Source: Sipunculus nudus (lineage: Eukaryota > Annelida > Sipuncula > Golfingiida > Sipunculidae). Taken from it: a DNA stretch of 64,000 bases. Below the pieces are notes generated by a model. It was given only the letters and a program-made list of their open reading frames with translations, did not search any database and was not told the origin of the DNA. The DNA is taken from NCBI GenBank assembly GCA_026874595.1, contig CM049315.1:67337916-67401915 (forward strand), in the 5' to 3' direction. Position 1 is the stretch's first letter; the number at the start of each line of letters is the position of its first letter. The translations under genes were made by a program, and so were the position numbers. Positions 9,290-21,385 of this stretch are shown here, one piece after another.

Positions 9290-9886
9290 AGACCTAAGAC
9301 AAAGAAGGCTTTGCGAGCATTCCTAGGTCTTACAGGGTACTATCGAAAATTCGTGCCAAACTATGCGGAAATAGCGGTGCCCTTGACTGATCTAACGCGT
9401 AAAGGTCAACCTAACAAACTAGACTGGAAACCCGTACACGAGAACGCGTACTGTTCTCTAAAGGCTAAACTGTCAGACCCTCCCATACTGAAGCTACCTG
9501 ATTTCAGTAAACGATTTTATTTGAAATGTGATGCATCTGATGTGGGTATTGGCTGTATCCTGATGCAAAGACATGAGGGGATCATGCACCCAGTAGCTTA
9601 TGCCAGTCGTAAACTGTTGCCCAGGGAGAGAAATTACTCCACCATCGAGAAAGAGTCATTAGCAATTGTATGGTCTGTACAGAAATTTGAGATGTACCTG
9701 GCTTGTAGACCGTTCACCATTCAGACCGACCACAAACCATTAAAGTGTATTAGCAAATCAAAATGTGCTAATAAGAGAGTAATGAGATGGGCACTGGTTC
9801 TACAAGAGTTTAGATTTGATATTGAAGCAGTGTCAGGTAAACTAAACCATGGACCTGATTTTCTTAGCAGACTGCCTGAGTGTTAG
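9290..9886 (+). CDS. RT thumb/connection and RNase H; RT fingers and palm deleted
   Basis: RNase H removes RNA from the RNA:DNA hybrid during reverse transcription. Numbering is from the TTG codon at 9311; the frame is open from about 9287. Residues 1-30 match the end of Ty3/gypsy RT: an AFLGLTGYYRKF-type block, an Asn-Tyr, then Leu-Thr. RNase H follows with Asp74 (in CDASD), Glu115, Asp140 (in TDHKP) and a terminal Asp about residue 184 in a DFLSR motif, so all four catalytic acids are present. The RT palm with its YxDD box is absent here and elsewhere in the element. The frame differs from that of integrase. TAG at 9884 ends the protein, followed by about 200 bp to the polypurine tract. Confidence 0.95.
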   Translation, partial: RPKTKKALRAFLGLTGYYRKFVPNYAEIAVPLTDLTRKGQPNKLDWKPVHENAYCSLKAKLSDPPILKLPDFSKRFYLKCDASDVGIGCILMQRHEGIMHPVAYASRKLLPRERNYSTIEKESLAIVWSVQKFEMYLACRPFTIQTDHKPLKCISKSKCANKRVMRWALVLQEFRFDIEAVSGKLNHGPDFLSRLPEC

Positions 9887-10096
9887 GATGTAATGAGCTA
9901 TAATGTTTAGCCAGTTAAGTCTAAACATGTACAAGATTTTGCCCTGTGTCATAGACCGTGGGCATGTACTAATGACAACTTGTTACATGACTTTTATGTA
10001 TTGCTATATGTAAATATGTTTAGCTGGACCCTGTGAGATAGAACGATACGATGTTTCGAGAAAATACCGTGTATTTTCTTTAAAAGGAGGGGGTGA
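9887..10096 (+). other. 3' untranslated region with polypurine tract
   Basis: A short non-coding segment after RNase H. AAAAGGAGGGGG at 10082-10093, separated by TGA from the right LTR, is the polypurine tract that would prime plus-strand DNA synthesis. No envelope-like frame lies between RNase H and the LTR. Confidence 0.88.
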
Positions 10097-11229
10097 TGTC
10101 ACCAGACAATAGGTGACAATATGTACGGTGTTTTGTATCATAGTTTAACGAAGTCTGTTCTCTATTGATATTGACGTGAAACGTCATCCTAAAGCGTTGA
10201 CAGGTCGTGATTGTATATATATATATTGTGTATTCTTGTATGAAATCCCATCGGCTATCAGCTGATTTATCCGTGTCACGCATCGTGTGTATTATTTACA
10301 TTTGGTATGTGGGTCGCCTTGGTGACGCTAACAGTCAAACTAGGTCACATATATCCTTATATGGGACACTTGAGAAATGAGCCAATCAGAGAACCGTATC
10401 GCAGTATTGTGACGACGATTGTGACGTCAGAGTTCAGGGAGAGACGCTGGAAGCTGCCTTCAGTTGGGTCTTGAAGCTTGAGGTGGCAGCACGCACGCAG
10501 GAACATTGAAACGCCAGGAACGGCATAGAAGCAAGCTTCTGCATGAGGCAAGGACCCAGCTCATAAGAACTCAGCCGTGCTGCCGAAAGAGCTTCGTATT
10601 GGCGATATAGAGAGAGCGCGTTTGTCACCTGCCGGCCTAGTTCAGCTTGACCTAGAAACATAACCGCCGTAAGCCGTGACCCCATTGCTACACGAGCAAG
10701 GTCAAGGACTCTAAGCTCAACGTAAACAAAGGGCGCTATTGCATTCATGTGATCGTAAACCTACCCGGGTCGCTGACAAGCAAGATCAGTTGAAGATCGC
10801 TAAACTCAGAAAGACTATATGCTGCTAACCATACGCTAGATTCTACACAAAACAGTAACCAGAGATCTCTGAAGGAACTGGACTTTATTGGTTTTTATAC
10901 AAACCACGGACTCAGTAAAAATATCCTGTAATTTTAATGTGAAGGACTGTCGTATTGACACATCAACGCACACACACACATCTACATCTTTGTAAGTATT
11001 GTCTTGAATTATATTGTGAATTTAACCTGATGTCTCATAGTTTCTATTGATCTGGGTGTATGATTGTCTGGTATTTTAATACACGTCCTTAAAAGAACCT
11101 GGAAATGTCACCTGTAATGACCGGGATCTAATTTCTTGATTAATGAAATCAAGTGGCGAGCGTTAACCCATCCTATTGTTTTATAGGATATATCCGTTGT
11201 AAAGTTTTCACGTTAAGTTAGGGGTGACA
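10097..11229 (+). repeat. 3' LTR (1133 bp)
   Basis: Same length and ends as the left LTR, with two base differences seen by direct reading (C for T and C for A around 10675-10680). It carries the same TGACG cluster and TATA-like run. About 99.8% identity between LTRs means a recent insertion, since both are copied from one template during reverse transcription. Confidence 0.97.
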
Positions 11230-11234
11230 GTTAC
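11230..11234. repeat. Target-site duplication GTTAC, right copy
   Basis: Perfect copy of 4488-4492 directly after the right LTR. Confidence 0.93.
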
Positions 11235-13300
11235 ACATCAATGTAAATTAATTTCACTGAAAGCAGATGCATCTGTTATGCTTTGAAAGGTATTATCATT
11301 ATTAGAACTTCCCTTTCAATGAATACTGATTTAATTTTACTAAATTTGGCAAAATATCACCAAATCACACCAAAATAGCCATAAAAATTTCAATAAAATA
11401 TTATTAATTAACATTATTTATTTTTTCTTTAAATAAAGGTAAGCCATGCGCAATATAATATTACAATTTATATAAAATGTTATTAAAAAAGAAACTTCTA
11501 TATTTGCATTAAAAAAAAATTGATAACCTTGATCAAATTCATAGAGAAGAATTATACAAGCAAGTGTGCACTGAAACAGATCAAGTATCTGTCTAGTTAT
11601 TCTCTGTCAGATTTAAATTAGAAATAATGTCAATGAATGAGAATTTGAACTATGTTTTAACAATTAGAATGATCATTAAAACCCTTTACTGTTCAGATTA
11701 GCCTGTGGATTGTCACACTCCTACTGTTCAGATTAATTTTGCATTTTGACACATTTAGCATGACTTTAAATAAGTATACAATTACTCAGTAAATGTTGAA
11801 GATATTTTTGTGAAATTTTAAGTATTTACTGACAGATGAATGTTCATTATGTTGATTTGAGCCAAATGCCTTTAACAAATATGTAACTCAGGAAAATATA
11901 GGTAAAAGATGTAAAAATATAGAACTCTTATTTCTTCTGACTGATATTTCACCAAAATGACCCCTCCATTTCAGTCAGGAGAATTATTTGCAATTTCAGA
12001 GAAAAAATATACACATATTAAACTATTTTCACTCAAAATGTAATTACCAAGTACAGGTAAGTAATGTAAATCAAATAATTAACTAATGAAAAGGTAAATA
12101 TCACCAAATCAGAATGGGCAACTCATTTTTACCTGAACTCTTTTGGACGTATAGACCTTATAAATTACTCCAACATGTCATTGTCAATTTATTCACAAGC
12201 ATCCTTACCTGGAGATCTTTACCTATGTCATATCCAAAGAACCCAAGAAAAATAATTTTTTTAGTCCCTCTTATTGTTGCCCTGTAGCAGGCCCGCTCTC
12301 TGGTCCAGTGCAAGGTTTTTAGTATCTCTGGCTCCTATATCCTGTGTGTTTAGTGCACCAGCATAAACAGTAACAACGCAAGTCATGGGGTTCACCCCAA
12401 CACCAGGAAATGCGACTGTTCTTACTGAATACACCCTGTGTGGTGTATGAAAAGGGTATGGAATCCTTTACCGCGCTGTTTTGATACCAGAGACACAATT
12501 AGGTGTTGTGAGGGCCCTTTGTGGCCGGCCAAAACTGACCAGGTCACCCTCCGGCCAGACAACCCAAGAGGTGTTTGTATACAACTTGGGCTTCCTGAAC
12601 CATTTAATTAGCATACACAACCCCCCACACTGAAACACACCAACGGTCCAGGGCTGCATGCTCTAACGAGATGCTGGATAATTAATCAGACACACCCTAA
12701 AATGACATAGCAGTAATTATAAGAAGTTAGACACCTCATTAGGGCAAAATAAAATATGATCACTTGTCCTGCTTTCAAAGACATTTGAAAAGATCCAAAC
12801 AACGGCAAAATATGTTTTGTAACGCGTGTAATAATGGAGACAAGAGCCTGAGAGATACAGTTCCTGATTATGACGCTTCATCAATAATAAAGTGTATATC
12901 AATGATCCCACTGGGTTTCATTTATACAAGTATTTTGTGCCTCATTTCTGCAGTGTTGTACGGAGGACCACAGAAGGCAGATCTCTCGAGTTTTTTTTTT
13001 TTCACATAACCTACCACACATCGACACTGCCTTTTTGTTTGCCAGGGTTTGAAATTCACAATATTCGCGAAAGGGGAACTACCACAAAAAAAGCCTTTGT
13101 GTACAAGAGGTCCCATCATTAAAGGGAATTTTAAAGGTAAAAGACTGATATAATGAAAAATAATAGATTTTGGTATATTCAAAGATTGCTGTTAGAAATA
13201 TTAGGTCTTTAAAATTATCTGCCACTAATGAACAATAATTTCCACTCAGTTTCCTATGTCCCTGTGCAGTTATTGAGGTTTTGCACAAAGTAATAATTAA
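11235..13300. other. AT-rich stretch with one GC-richer island, no gene seen
   Basis: 11235-12280 is A+T-rich with no coding signal. 12290-12670 is clearly GC-richer and not obviously repetitive. It holds TTTAATTAGC, a homeodomain-type core, and GGCCGGCC. It could be a conserved regulatory element or part of an untranslated exon. The 63-codon minus-strand frame in it has no recognisable domain. 12670-13300 shows nothing convincing. Confidence 0.4.
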
Positions 13301-14180
13301 AACTAGATGTGTTCGGACAATGGTACTCAAAGGGCCCCGCATTTCTGGTGGTGCTGGACAAGTTTACATATGGGTGAAAAGTTTAGTTAATAGTTTGAAA
13401 ATATGACAAATAGAAACAGGTTTTTATCAATATGCACGAGGGAACAAAAATCCTACTGGTTTAATTCATAATAAAGAAATATGACTGAAATAATGCGTGC
13501 AATACAAAATCAGCAATTGTACTCTGGCAGCAATATTTGATTTTGTGCAAGTCTGTAATTCAAGTCCTCATAGGCCCCAATCATCCCGGTGAATTTGTAA
13601 AAGATCAAGGGTATTCTGTATGTAAAAATGTTTGCAACAGAAAATCTCTGATTATGGTCTGGCCGGCCATATTGGGTTTTTGGCTGGTGTGTAATTTGAC
13701 GGGAATGGAACCCTCATCAGCTCCAACAATTAATGATCCCTGTGAAAATGAGAAAGAAGAGGAGATACCGCATTGGAAACATCTTTCAGCAAATGTACTC
13801 AGGTGGCCATATTGGAATTCCAAGAGGTCTGTAATTTAATAGGTCTGGAGCCCTCATAGTCATAGGTACAAATCATCCCTGTGAATTTGAGAAAGATCAA
13901 GGATGTGCTTGTTGAGATATCATGGATGAAAGAAAATCCCTGATTGTACTCTGGCTGCCATATTGGAAATCTGACAGGTCTGTATTTTAAAGGTCTTGAG
14001 CCCTCATAGATATTAATCATCCCTGTGAATTTGAGAAAATTCAAGGATGTTCTGGTTGAGATATCACGCGCAAAAGAAAGCGTCACTCACGGATAAATGG
14101 ATGGAAGGAAAGAGGGACTGACACAGTGATCACTATAGGGCACTGCTTTTCCAACAGGGCCCTATAATAATAATAGTTAT
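13301..14180. mobile_element. Helentron-like non-autonomous element with ~145-bp tandem core
   Basis: Left end AACTAGATG at 13301 and AGGGCCC at 13331-13337. The core holds four units of about 139-153 bp, marked by AATCATCCCTGTGAATTTG-like starts near 13579, 13732, 13871 and 14015. Near the right end TATAGGGCACTG (14134-14145) and CAGGGCCCTATA (14155-14166) form an 11-of-12-bp hairpin, and its AGGGCCC matches the left subterminal site. The plan (short left end, tandem core, 3' hairpin, subterminal inverted repeats) is that of DINE-1/HINE and bivalve pearl elements. Exact ends are uncertain. Confidence 0.5.
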
Positions 14181-17095
14181 ACTCTGTGTAGGGGAGCTCT
14201 AGAAAATGGAACCCTCGCAAAAAACTGAAAATGTAAAAATCACGAACTTGCAAATGATAAGCCAACCACAGTATAACAAACTGAGCTTAGATCATGGTTG
14301 GCACCTGCAACAGATTAAAATAAATGGAAATGCAGGATAAACAGGACACTGAACAAATTACTTCAAATTGGTTAAATTTCCTAATGTGTTGTCATGGCTG
14401 TCACAAGCAAATATTTGCTTATTTATGCAATAGAAAATTTGCATAAAACCTCATAAAAAGGTCATGGTCACACTCACTGGGAACCAGTCATGCAAGCGAG
14501 GAGAACCAGTCAGTTGTGATCAGGAAGAAAAAAAATATGGGTCTTTTTTTATTTTTTATAGTGAATAGTTGATATTCTTGTGCAGATGTGAAATTGACTT
14601 TCTTGTCTTTGACAGTGTACAATTTATATGACTATGAGTACCAGAGAGATTATACTTAGCCTAAGTGAAAGAAAACTCTAGGCCTTGACCTTGACCAAAA
14701 TGGCTTGGATCCAGCTCAAGAGGTGGTTCCAAACCGTTTCTAATATGAATCAAATTAACTGCTCCATTAGAGTGCTGTGTGAACACTCAATTCACCTTTA
14801 AAATGGTATAGACCTAGTTTTGAAGCAGCAATTTTGTCATTTTTTTATGGCTATTTTGTCGTTTTCGAGTGCATTTGTATGATCCATGACGCAGCTGATC
14901 CTGAGGTACTGCTGTGTGTGTAAACAACAGATTATCTCATGCATTGGCGCTAGATGCCCCTAATGAACACACGATGCAGTTTGAAACTGGTTTGATCAAT
15001 CTGCTTTTCCCAAAATGTTTTAAAACCTTTTTTGTGTGTGAAAAGGGTTTTAAACTACCATCTTTTGTTACATGTCTATACCTTAGAAGTTGTGCATCAA
15101 TCTCTCATCTCAGTGCTGTATATATTACACCAGGTTCCTTGTGAATCTGGTTGTAATATGATATTGTTCTCAATCTCAGAAAGAAACATCCTAACATGAA
15201 ATTAAGAGTAATTAAAAAAATTTTCTTTTTAAAAAATATCTTGAAAATATATATGATATTGTTTTCAATCTCAGTAAGATTCATACAATATGCATTGAAA
15301 TTCTGGATAATTAAAAAAAATTCTTTTTCAATTGTTTACAATAAACCACAATGAACAGCAGCAGTTCTCAGAAACAGCAGGTGGAATTCAGCAGAAGCAT
15401 TAACTCCAATTACAATGACTGTTGTTCTTCATTCTTCATGGCTGACAGGCTCTATAAGATCTTTATCAGCAATACATTTAGTAACTTTGACCTATTGTAA
15501 AAACATAATTATAGCCACAGAAATTTAACATCTGAGCTAAAAACAGATGCAATTAAATGGAGTAATCATAACTAAAGAATTGAAGGTATTAAGGGGCAAA
15601 GTTGAGTCAGTGCAAGTTATTATTGGTCAACCTTATTATAACAGATGCCATAACACTGCCATGTAATATGATGGTGTAATATAAATTTTATATCCTGTGT
15701 TACAGTGTCTGTGTTTTGCATCTAGCTATACTTTATCAGACCAAGTAGGCAGATGTTCAGTTACAATTATCATTCAACCAACAATTGCTTACTTACCAAA
15801 TGAGTTCCTAGAAAAAAATCTGACTTACCAAAATGCACCATTTCTAGGTAATGGTTGATGAATTTTCATATTTTTGTCAGGGTTAAACTTTCATTACCAT
15901 AAGAAGATCCAATATTGGCATCCACTAACTGAATCATTCCCCATTTGAAATAAACATCAAAATGTTGATCTCTGTGAGCATGTATGTCGGGACAAATAAT
16001 CTATATGAAAAATCCAGATGGTCTTACAGCTAGGACCGATTAGCTGTTTAATCTTTATGCGTTCCCTGAACCTTTAAAGTAAGCAATGAAGTCGCAAAAA
16101 TCAATGGTAATATAAACAGCAGATGGGCCTAGAAGACAATGAAACACAAATGTGGAGGGTCTGCAGCAGATTATACATTCCATATTCTGATTATCAGAAG
16201 AAATCAAACAGGGACATACAAAGTTATTCATATGTAAATGACGTCATCTGCTCTCAAATTCTGCAGTCATACCTTTAATGACCTTATAAAATGTCCTTCC
16301 CGGCAATTCATAGTCCATATAACATAACTTGTATAATCTTCTAAGTTCACAATTATTGTCAAATGTTTTTAACTCTTGTTTGCTTTTTTATTTTACATAT
16401 AATAATGTCATTAAAATATTCTATAATCTTTTAATTAAATTCTCAGACCTGCAGGGAAAGGAAAACCTCTTTTTCAGAATGTTCTGAGACCTATCTTTCA
16501 TGACTTATAATTGCACAAATACCCTTTCCACCCATATTTAGATTCAAGAATATTACTTTTTCATACAAGTAATGAAAGATTCTGATTTAAAACACATCTG
16601 AAATTAACTTCCTTTTGAAACACACATGCATAACTAGCTTATATACAGTGAAAATATATAAAATACACTGGCACCTGCAAAAATATTTAGCAGTTAACCA
16701 AAATATCAATAATCAAGTTAAATATCAATATTGTAAAACTCAGTGTGAGTATTATTTTAATTATAACTAATGAAAATAATGAAATGTCAAGATACACTTT
16801 ATCCTTCGAGATAAATATCATGAATTTTATACGTCATATGTAATTATAATACCAGTAGACTGGTAAACTTTAGCAGCAGATGCTAAATGATAGCTGTGTA
16901 GTTGTTAGTACACCTCTGTGACTGTGCAGCATGCCTGACCTCACTGCCTGAGAAACAAACCCCTTGTACTTAACTTTAACATGTCAGTGTAGATTTATGT
17001 TTACTCATTACCTACTGCCTTTGACTGGTACACCTGTGAAACACACATTCTTAAAGTTAACAATCACATAAAACTAGCCCAGCCTCTGTCTTACA
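14181..17095. other. AT-rich stretch without a supported gene
   Basis: I see no domain-bearing frame, RNA gene or clear repeat boundary. Small frames near 14914-15144 lack coding character. A short local repeat pairs sequence near 15155-15185 with 15240-15300 (ATATGATATTGTT.TCAATCTCAG twice). Confidence 0.5.
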
Positions 17096-18010
17096 AAGAC
17101 CTAGAAACAAATGACCTACGGGTCATGACGCTAAGCTGAATAGCATTACATTATAGGCCAATATTCACAACTTCAATTTTATCATCTGAAAAACAAATTG
17201 AGAGTAACTTCAGAAGTGGTCTTGACCTTTGACCTTTTTATACCAAAGATGACAGGGTTCTCCTGAAGAACAGGTCACACATATGTGAAGACTGAATCCA
17301 ATCATGACTGGTCAATCTATATAGTTTGTATAAGAAAAGACTAAGATTTCTGAAGAAAATTTTGAAGAACGGGACCATCTGACGCCAATGTTGCCAGGTT
17401 TCTTAATTAAGTAATGGGACACACACACACATGTAAAGTCTGCATGTACGGATCCAATTGTGACCAGTCTATACAGGTTGTTCAAGAGAAGATCAAGGTC
17501 ACCAGTTTTCAAACTGCTCAAAGAACTTGATGGTAACAATGTGTGTGTCAAACTCAATACTCAATACTACTTATTGCACAACAACAATGCTTACGATGAA
17601 ATATAATTCAGCTAATTTGACCGTCAAGAAAATTTTAAAGGCCAAAGTCATGTTTTCAATGCCATCTGAGAACAAGGATAAAACATTTTGTCTATCAAAT
17701 TTGTGGACAAAACATAAAATACTTCAAAAGTTATCAGGTTCACAATCATTTTACATTTGGGCCGATTTGACCTTGTAGATCATGACCAATGTCACCAGAT
17801 TCAAACTCTTCAAAGAACATGGCAGAAACAACAGGTCAGGTGTGCCAATTTTGAAGGGGAAAAATATGAACTTCATCAAAACGTATACAGGTTATAATAA
17901 TCCCAGAATTCTGCAGATCTGACCTTGAAGATTAGGGTCAAGGTCCCCATTTTGAACTCATCCACTTCCATGAACATGAAACAACAATCATCTAGTGGCT
18001 AGCCTTTGGA
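17096..18010. repeat. Dispersed repeat with GACCT...GGGTCA head and ~150-bp internal units
   Basis: Begins near 17104 with TGACCTACGGGTCATGACGCT, a variant of the GGGACCTATGGGTCACG head seen at 18728, 32813, 55954 and 62047. Internally, blocks such as AAGTCTGCAT...CCAATTGTGACCAGTCTATA recur about every 150 bp (near 17262 and 17417). A second copy of the same unit type starts at 63750 and runs off the window end. I could not assign a transposon class. Confidence 0.55.
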
Positions 18011-18727
18011 CATATTAATACTGATCAACAGCCTTTAAGTGATTAAATGATGACAGAACATGTAACGATGTTTATTATACAGATACTTTCTTTCCTGCAA
18101 CTTTTATGTTGAGCCCTAAACAGGGCTGTGAAGCCTGGGACCTCTTGTTTGAGCCATTCAGCCATCTTCCAGGGTAAGCAACAGGGTGTGTTTTCACCCA
18201 CATCAGACCCAACAGCATTCAAAGCATAACAAACCAGTACAAAACAAACACTGTAAGGGTGGAGGTTTATTGACAAATGCTGGCACCTGGTTTGGTTGAT
18301 TTGACCCAGGCAATGCTGGCACTTTTACTATCAGCCCTGATCATAGCTACTGCAGACAGCCACACCAGCCTTCTTGTATCTGGTCATCTTATTACATGTA
18401 TTCACAACTTTTTTTCCTCCTATTATTAATGGAGAATGGACATATATATAAGGCTGGCTAAATGAAAAAAACATTTGTTTCTCAGTACTTTTATAAAAGA
18501 AGAAAAAAAAACAAGTATTCAACCTGATAGATCATTGTACAATTAAAAAGATGTATCCAAATTCCACAAATCCTGCATCATGTTTCTAATGAGGTGTTAT
18601 TCAAAGCGTACACATTTTTATTTTATGTACATTGTTTACTCTAGCATTCACATATAGTGAGAGTATACTTCACCATATTTTGTTTGCTTCTATTTAAGGA
18701 GATACTGGTTTTTTTACCCTTTTTTTA
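18011..18727. other. Short unassigned stretch; weak tRNA-like SINE on minus strand
   Basis: On the minus strand, around 18190 to 18110, there is TGGCTGAATGGCTC (A-box-like), followed about 35 bases later by GGCTTCACAGCCC (weak B-box-like). This may be an old tRNA-derived SINE head. The rest is A+T-rich with no gene. Confidence 0.25.
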
Positions 18728-18755
18728 AACAAGGGACCTATGGGTCACGGGGCTC
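18728..18755 (+). repeat. Repeat head, ACAAGGGACCTATGGGTCACG type
   Basis: AACAAGGGACCTATGGGTCA followed by CGGGGCTCAGCTG. Near copies occur at 32813, 55954 and 62047, and more diverged ones at 17104 and 63752. It looks like the 5' end of a dispersed mollusc-type element. Confidence 0.6.
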
Positions 18756-19972
18756 AGCTGTTATATATGATAAAAAATATGATTTAGATATGATTAACGT
18801 GCTGGTTTTGTGTGGTAATAAATATAAGCTGTATTATAAGTTGTTGTTGTTTAGCTTATGTATGATTTTGATAGTATCTTTGGAGACAGGGAAGAGGATT
18901 GATTTCATTTATTTTATTAACAAATGGAGTACTATTGTCACACAGATTTTGACTTGGCCATATAACTTATAAGCAGAACATATAATATAAGAGTTTAACT
19001 ATTAATTAAATAATTTTACAAATATTGTCCCAAATATAATTTTTATTAAAAATAATAAGAGAATCTTATGATTTTTTTTTAATGAAATATAACTGAAATG
19101 ATTATTAAAATAATATTAAAGAATATATTCATGAATGCATTCATGAATACATTTTGAAAGTATTTGCACTGGTGTTCATATACTTTCATTTTTACCTGAA
19201 TTCCTGTTCTTTATGCAAGAAATTTTATAATGGAGTACATATTCATATTTGTATTTAAATACAATTGCAAATTAATCGTACCATGTCAGGTATTTATTCA
19301 GTTTTCACCAAACAATGATGTTGAGAATCCAGAATATACAAAATTAACACATTTAAATAATGATCATAAGTACCTGGTTTTATGGCTTTTATTTATATTT
19401 AAAAAAATAATGTAATATATTCATTTTGGACTAATTTCACATCAATGTACACACTAGACACAGTAGGAATCTAGATTAATATTATCAACTGCATCTTTGT
19501 CTATCATTAATTTCCTTCATATGATCCCCAATCATTAATAATGAATAATATGATTTACTTTTTTATCATTAAAATTGAACTGAAAAATACCATAGGTGAC
19601 TTTAGGTGTTATATGGAATACATGACATTCTATCCATCGATACAAGATTCTTATATCATCAGTAACTGCAAGTTAATTTCCTGTTATTATAAACTAACAA
19701 ATTCCTTTTCTATTTTTCTTTAATTTGTTATTAAAAACCAACACAAATTTATTAATTTATTGTTTATTGTTATGTTGTTGGTTAAAACTACTAGATGAGT
19801 TGGGTTGGACACCTGGATCAACTGTGGCTGGCCATTATATAATAAGCTGCCTGGAGCCCCAGTTTATGCCTCCCGTCAAGCATGCATAATTTGCTGAAAG
19901 TTCAACAAGGTCAACATACAGGTGACTCAAGAGGGGCTGGAGAGGGCCAAAGTCTGACATGGTCTCATAGAA

Positions 19973-21385
19973 ACATTAACAAAAGCTACAATTTTTGGCC
20001 AATTTCTTTCAGCTTTCTAAACTGAAAAGCTGAAATCCTTATGTGTGCATGACATGAAAATTATATCAACAGTGCTCACAGGAAACAAACGTGCCATGGT
20101 CAAAGTTGAGCAAAATATAAGGTACTAATTTTATATTTAAACTAATAACTTATAAAATCTGAAAAATTCAGAACTAATTTTGGGTATTGAATCTTGATTA
20201 AATAATGTTACATCCCTGACAAAAAAATCTCTAGCTTCAGCAATCTCCTTGTTAAGGGAGTAAATTATTTCTTGATTTTTTACAAAGTGCATTATGTTTG
20301 CGCCCATAACTTAAAAAAGTTAGGCAATACTGACATCATATCTGGCATGTGCATAGAGAATGTATAGAAAAATATGTATATTATATATGATTAAAGTCAG
20401 ATCAGTTGTTTTGATATTAGGCAGTCTTGAAGTGTAACAATGGGTTTTTAATGGAAAAATGAAGTTTTTCATTAATATCTCGAAGGTATTAAGTCCTAGT
20501 GACCAAATTCTTGGCATGGTAGGGGATTTTGGAGACATCTAATTGTATGCCAAATTTTAGGAACTGAGAGCTGAAGCTGAGGAGCTGAGCTCTTGCAAAC
20601 TGCATAACACTAACTTGATGTAAACAATATGTTACATGGTGTTTGAAAACTTGAATAAAATCTACAGTTTTTGATCAACTGGTTTCAAATTTTTGGTGTT
20701 AACAGACAAAATGCTAACAAAAACATGCTGTGAAAATTAAATCCACAGTACTTACAGGAAAAAAACGTGCCATGGTCAAAGTTGGGCTAAATTTAAGGTA
20801 CCAATTTTTTATTTTTGTTAATATTTTTAAAAAATTTAAAAGATTTTGATCTAATTTTGGGTATACAATTTAATTTTGATTAATTAAAGTTATATTAATG
20901 GAAAAAAAGTCCATAGCTTTAACATGTTTTGTGTTAAGTGATCAAATATCTTTCCTGATTTTTGCAAAATGCATTAAGTTTGGGCTCATAACTTTTTTAA
21001 ATTATATAATACAGACATAATTTCTGGCATGTACATAGGAACTATGTAGAGGAATATTTATGGTAAATATGAGGAAAAACAGTTGAGTCGTTTTGATATT
21101 AGGCAGTCCTGAATTGTGAAAATAGGTTTTTAATAAAAAATTGAGGTTTTTCCTTAATTTCTCAAAGGAACGAAGTCGCAAAGACCCAGTTTTCGGCTTG
21201 GTAGGAGATCTTGGGGATATCTAACATTATGCCGAATTTTGGATTCCTAGGTCTTACGGTTTCAAAACGTGCCACATCTACGGACGGACGGACGGACGGA
21301 CGGACGGACGGACAGACGGACGGACGACGGACAATGGACCACGACTATAGCTCAGATGACTTATAGTCAGCTGAGCTAATAAAAG
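19973..21385 (+). repeat. AT-rich dispersed repeat, two tandem units, ACGG array and hairpin tail
   Basis: Two related units of about 650-750 bp, each with a GTGCCATGGTCAAAGTTG block (near 20091 and 20768) and a TTTCTGGCATGTACATAGGA-type block. They end in an ACGG microsatellite at about 21280-21328 and a tail with TAGCTCAG and CTGAGCTA, an 8-bp inverted repeat. The same tail ends the copy at 35.6 kb almost base for base, so it is the real element end. No coding capacity is seen. Confidence 0.75.

Larger units (their letters stand above)
4493..11229 (+). mobile_element. LTR retrotransposon, Ty3/gypsy, Gmr1-like gene order, RT palm missing
   Basis: A complete LTR element of 6737 bp. Seen in the sequence: two 1133-bp LTRs with TGTCACC...GGTGACA ends, a GTTAC target-site duplication, a primer-binding-site candidate at 5631, a polypurine tract at 10082-10093, and gag, protease, integrase and RNase H reading frames on the plus strand. 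The order is protease, integrase, then RT thumb/RNase H. Known Ty3/gypsy elements usually place integrase last; the Gmr1-like group places it before RT, and this copy fits that group. The RT fingers and palm are missing between 9286 and 9290. A frameshift near 7125 and in-frame TGA codons at 7783 and 8119 also break the polyprotein. I infer a young, non-autonomous copy moved by enzymes supplied in trans. Confidence 0.95.

Noticed and set aside
9887-10081. Search for an envelope gene after RNase H
   Set aside because: Under 200 bp before the polypurine tract and no open frame of note.
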